From: Stentor coeruleus
Taxonomy: Eukaryota > Ciliophora > Heterotrichea > Heterotrichida > Stentoridae
Reading direction: 5' to 3'
Length of the DNA stretch: 29,202 nt
Assembly (NCBI GenBank): GCA_001970955.1
Contig: MPUH01000926.1
Span: 1-29,202, forward strand
Positions 27,771 through 29,202 of the stretch are shown in pieces; position 1 is the first letter of the stretch; every line of letters starts with the position of its first letter. Both the position numbers and the translations under genes were made by a program. Below the pieces are notes generated by a model. It did not search any database. It saw only the letters and a program-made list of their open reading frames with translations, and had not been told where the DNA came from.

Positions 27771-28595
27771 ATGTCCATTCAACATCTAAGAAGCAAATCA
27801 TTTTTCAATAAAGCTAAACACCCTAGGGAAATTATTCTTGGGAATCAGAAGACAAAAGCTCTAAAAGTCTCAACCTCAATAAATCAATCAGTTTCTGTGA
27901 AAAAGTTAAAATCCCCAATAATCGATTGTCTGAATTTATCTTTATCACCAACAGCGCCAAGATTTACTTACAGCATCTACTCAAACCAAATCTCAAAGAT
28001 TGAATCAAGGTTTCTTTTTAAACCAGAACTTGACTCAAATGGAAAAATATCTGTAATTTTTTCAGTATTAGAAGATTTGATACTTATAAGCCCAGAACTT
28101 ACTACAATATTATCTAAAATTAAAACAATTTTCCAGGAATGTTTTCTAAATCTCAAGCATTCATCAAATATTTTAGAAGAAAAACTGGAAAACTCTTTAG
28201 AGGACCTTAAAAGATTAGAGAAGAGGTTCAAAAATATTGCCCTTGAATGCTTAGATTATCAAGAGCAAGTGAAAAAAAGGAGGAGCTGCATTTTTGAGCT
28301 AAAAAAAGAAAAGAAACACCTCTTTGAAGAAATGGATAAAAAAAATGAAGAAATTAAGAAACTTAAAGAAGAAATTCATTGTTTAAGAAGAAAAGATATA
28401 AATGAACAAGATAATAAAGGGGAACATAAAAGAAATTTTAATCAACTACATGTTTATATACCTAGAAAATCTTTTGACAAGTTTGGAATCGGATCATCTC
28501 AGGTTAGTCCTATTGATCTTTGCACTGATATTGCTTTGGCTTCAGGTGCACAAGGTGAGAGACTATCACCTATGCTTATTCAGATTCCTGATTAA
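27771..28595 (+). CDS. Unknown coiled-coil protein (274 aa)
   Basis: This is a complete frame from ATG 27771 to TAA 28593-28595. The N-terminal ~75 residues are basic and Ser/Thr-rich, probably disordered, with a short SPTAPRFTYSIYSNQ motif. A helical segment follows (about 90-130), then a strong coiled coil from about 135 to 210 (EEKLENSLEDLKRLEKRFKN, KKEKKHLFEEMDKKNEEIKK). The tail is Ser/Gly/Pro-containing (IGSSQVSPIDLCTDIALASG). No membrane or signal segment and no family recognised. It is divergent from the helicase gene. Basal-body or cytoskeletal proteins in ciliates often look like this, but nothing in the sequence settles the role. Confidence 0.82.
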   Translation: MSIQHLRSKSFFNKAKHPREIILGNQKTKALKVSTSINQSVSVKKLKSPIIDCLNLSLSPTAPRFTYSIYSNQISKIESRFLFKPELDSNGKISVIFSVLEDLILISPELTTILSKIKTIFQECFLNLKHSSNILEEKLENSLEDLKRLEKRFKNIALECLDYQEQVKKRRSCIFELKKEKKHLFEEMDKKNEEIKKLKEEIHCLRRKDINEQDNKGEHKRNFNQLHVYIPRKSFDKFGIGSSQVSPIDLCTDIALASGAQGERLSPMLIQIPD

Positions 28596-28840
28596 TAATG
28601 AACTATATATTATTTGTTCCACAGAATAAACTATTTATAATCCAATCTCATAATTTGCTATTTTATAGTTATTCTTATAAGCTAATTTTCACACAATTGA
28701 CTTTAATTTATGTAAGTGAACCTATCAACAACTTTTCCTAAAATTTTATAATTTGTATATTAAAGAATGGCATATTTAAAAATAGCATCAAGAATTTTCT
28801 GTATATAATTCCATGTCCACCAAAATCTTGGAAGTAAATT
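28596..28840. other. Intergenic, 3' of the coiled-coil gene
   Basis: AT-rich, no gene seen; it ends at dispersed repeat copy B. Confidence 0.6.
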
Positions 28841-28987
28841 CTACTTCAAATAACAAAAATCATTTCAGCCTACTAAATTTTTAACAAAACAACATAAATG
28901 GATTTATACAGCCTAGAAAGCATATGTCCCAATAAATCCCAGTTAATAGGCTAATTCACAATGAAACCATATATGTACATCGTAAAA
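28841..28987 (+). repeat. Dispersed repeat, copy B (~147 nt)
   Basis: The partner of 24813-24955, in the same orientation about 4 kb away. This copy has a perfect 6-bp inverted pair, agccta ... taggct, enclosing the middle block; copy A has one mismatch there (aaccta). An extra acat near the 3' end is missing in copy A. The downstream 170 nt (28988-29158) is AT-rich with no gene seen. Confidence 0.8.
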
Positions 28988-29158
28988 AAAACATATAAAA
29001 AGCAAAAAAATCCAAATATCGAAATAAAAGGTTAAATTATCTATGCTTTAACAAAAATTTAACGACCTAAAAAACAACAAATTTCTACACTTAAACATAA
29101 TAAAATATTTAAATTTATTTGTAATAAAATAATCAATTCGCAGTTATGCATAAGTACC

Positions 29159-29202
29159 TCAAGCTTCGCTTTTATCGAAGAAATCAATACTCTCATCATA
29201 GA
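29159..29202 (-). CDS. Possible C-terminal end of a gene continuing beyond the window
   Basis: On the minus strand the last bases read YDESIDFFDKSEA followed by TGA at 29159-29161. The acidic, soluble C-terminus and its higher GC content compared with the adjacent AT-rich DNA suggest the 3' end of a real gene. Only 13 or 14 codons are visible, and another minus-strand frame is also open here, so this is tentative. Confidence 0.35.
   Translation of the reverse strand, partial: YDESIDFFDKSEA

Overview
This window looks like part of a macronuclear scaffold from a heterotrich ciliate, most plausibly Stentor or a close relative. The sequence is very AT-rich and the genes are closely packed. TAA, TAG and TGA all end clearly coding frames, which implies the standard genetic code. 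Four 15-nt introns and one 16-nt intron can be placed from in-frame stops, a frame switch, or an interrupted conserved motif. All five run GTA...AG with an A six bases from the 3' end. Introns this short together with the standard code are the Stentor signature; the genus is my inference.

Layout. 1-573: C-terminal part of a multi-pass membrane protein. 961-2524: a basic unknown protein (-) and a small coiled-coil protein (+), divergent, with only 4 bp between their start codons. 3014-4333: MORN-repeat protein with an IQ motif and an MGN...C N-terminus. 4359-4886: unknown (-). 5089-6558: CDKL-type kinase (-, two introns). 6737-7708: cathepsin L-like protease (-). 7885-8640: probable pseudogene. 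9282-10637: DUSP plus inactive USP-like protein. 10844-11452: unknown (-). 12148-13548: calcium-dependent protein kinase with four EF-hands. 14001-20084: BEACH/WD40 protein (-). 20622-21011: ARMC7-like (-). 21525-23933: CSC1/OSCA/TMEM63-like channel. 24155-24460: small unknown (-). 24954-25277: frame-broken gene remnant. 25281-27387: DBP10/DDX54-type DEAD-box helicase (-). 27771-28595: coiled-coil protein. 29159-29202: possible C-terminus of a further gene.

The genes do not form a pathway. They are ordinary eukaryotic housekeeping, signalling and membrane genes, alternating in orientation, with very short 3'-3' gaps (25 nt at 4334-4358; 3 nt at 25278-25280). I found no CRISPR array, tRNA, rRNA or recognisable transposase, and no convincing new multi-gene system.

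The points most worth following are these: a USP-fold protein that has lost both catalytic Cys and His; a dispersed ~145-nt repeat in two copies; three single-N junctions flanked by exact duplications, one of which artificially breaks the helicase gene; two decayed or mis-assembled gene remnants; a 20-nt perfect palindrome spanning two divergent start codons; and a G-poor coding-strand signature upstream of starts.
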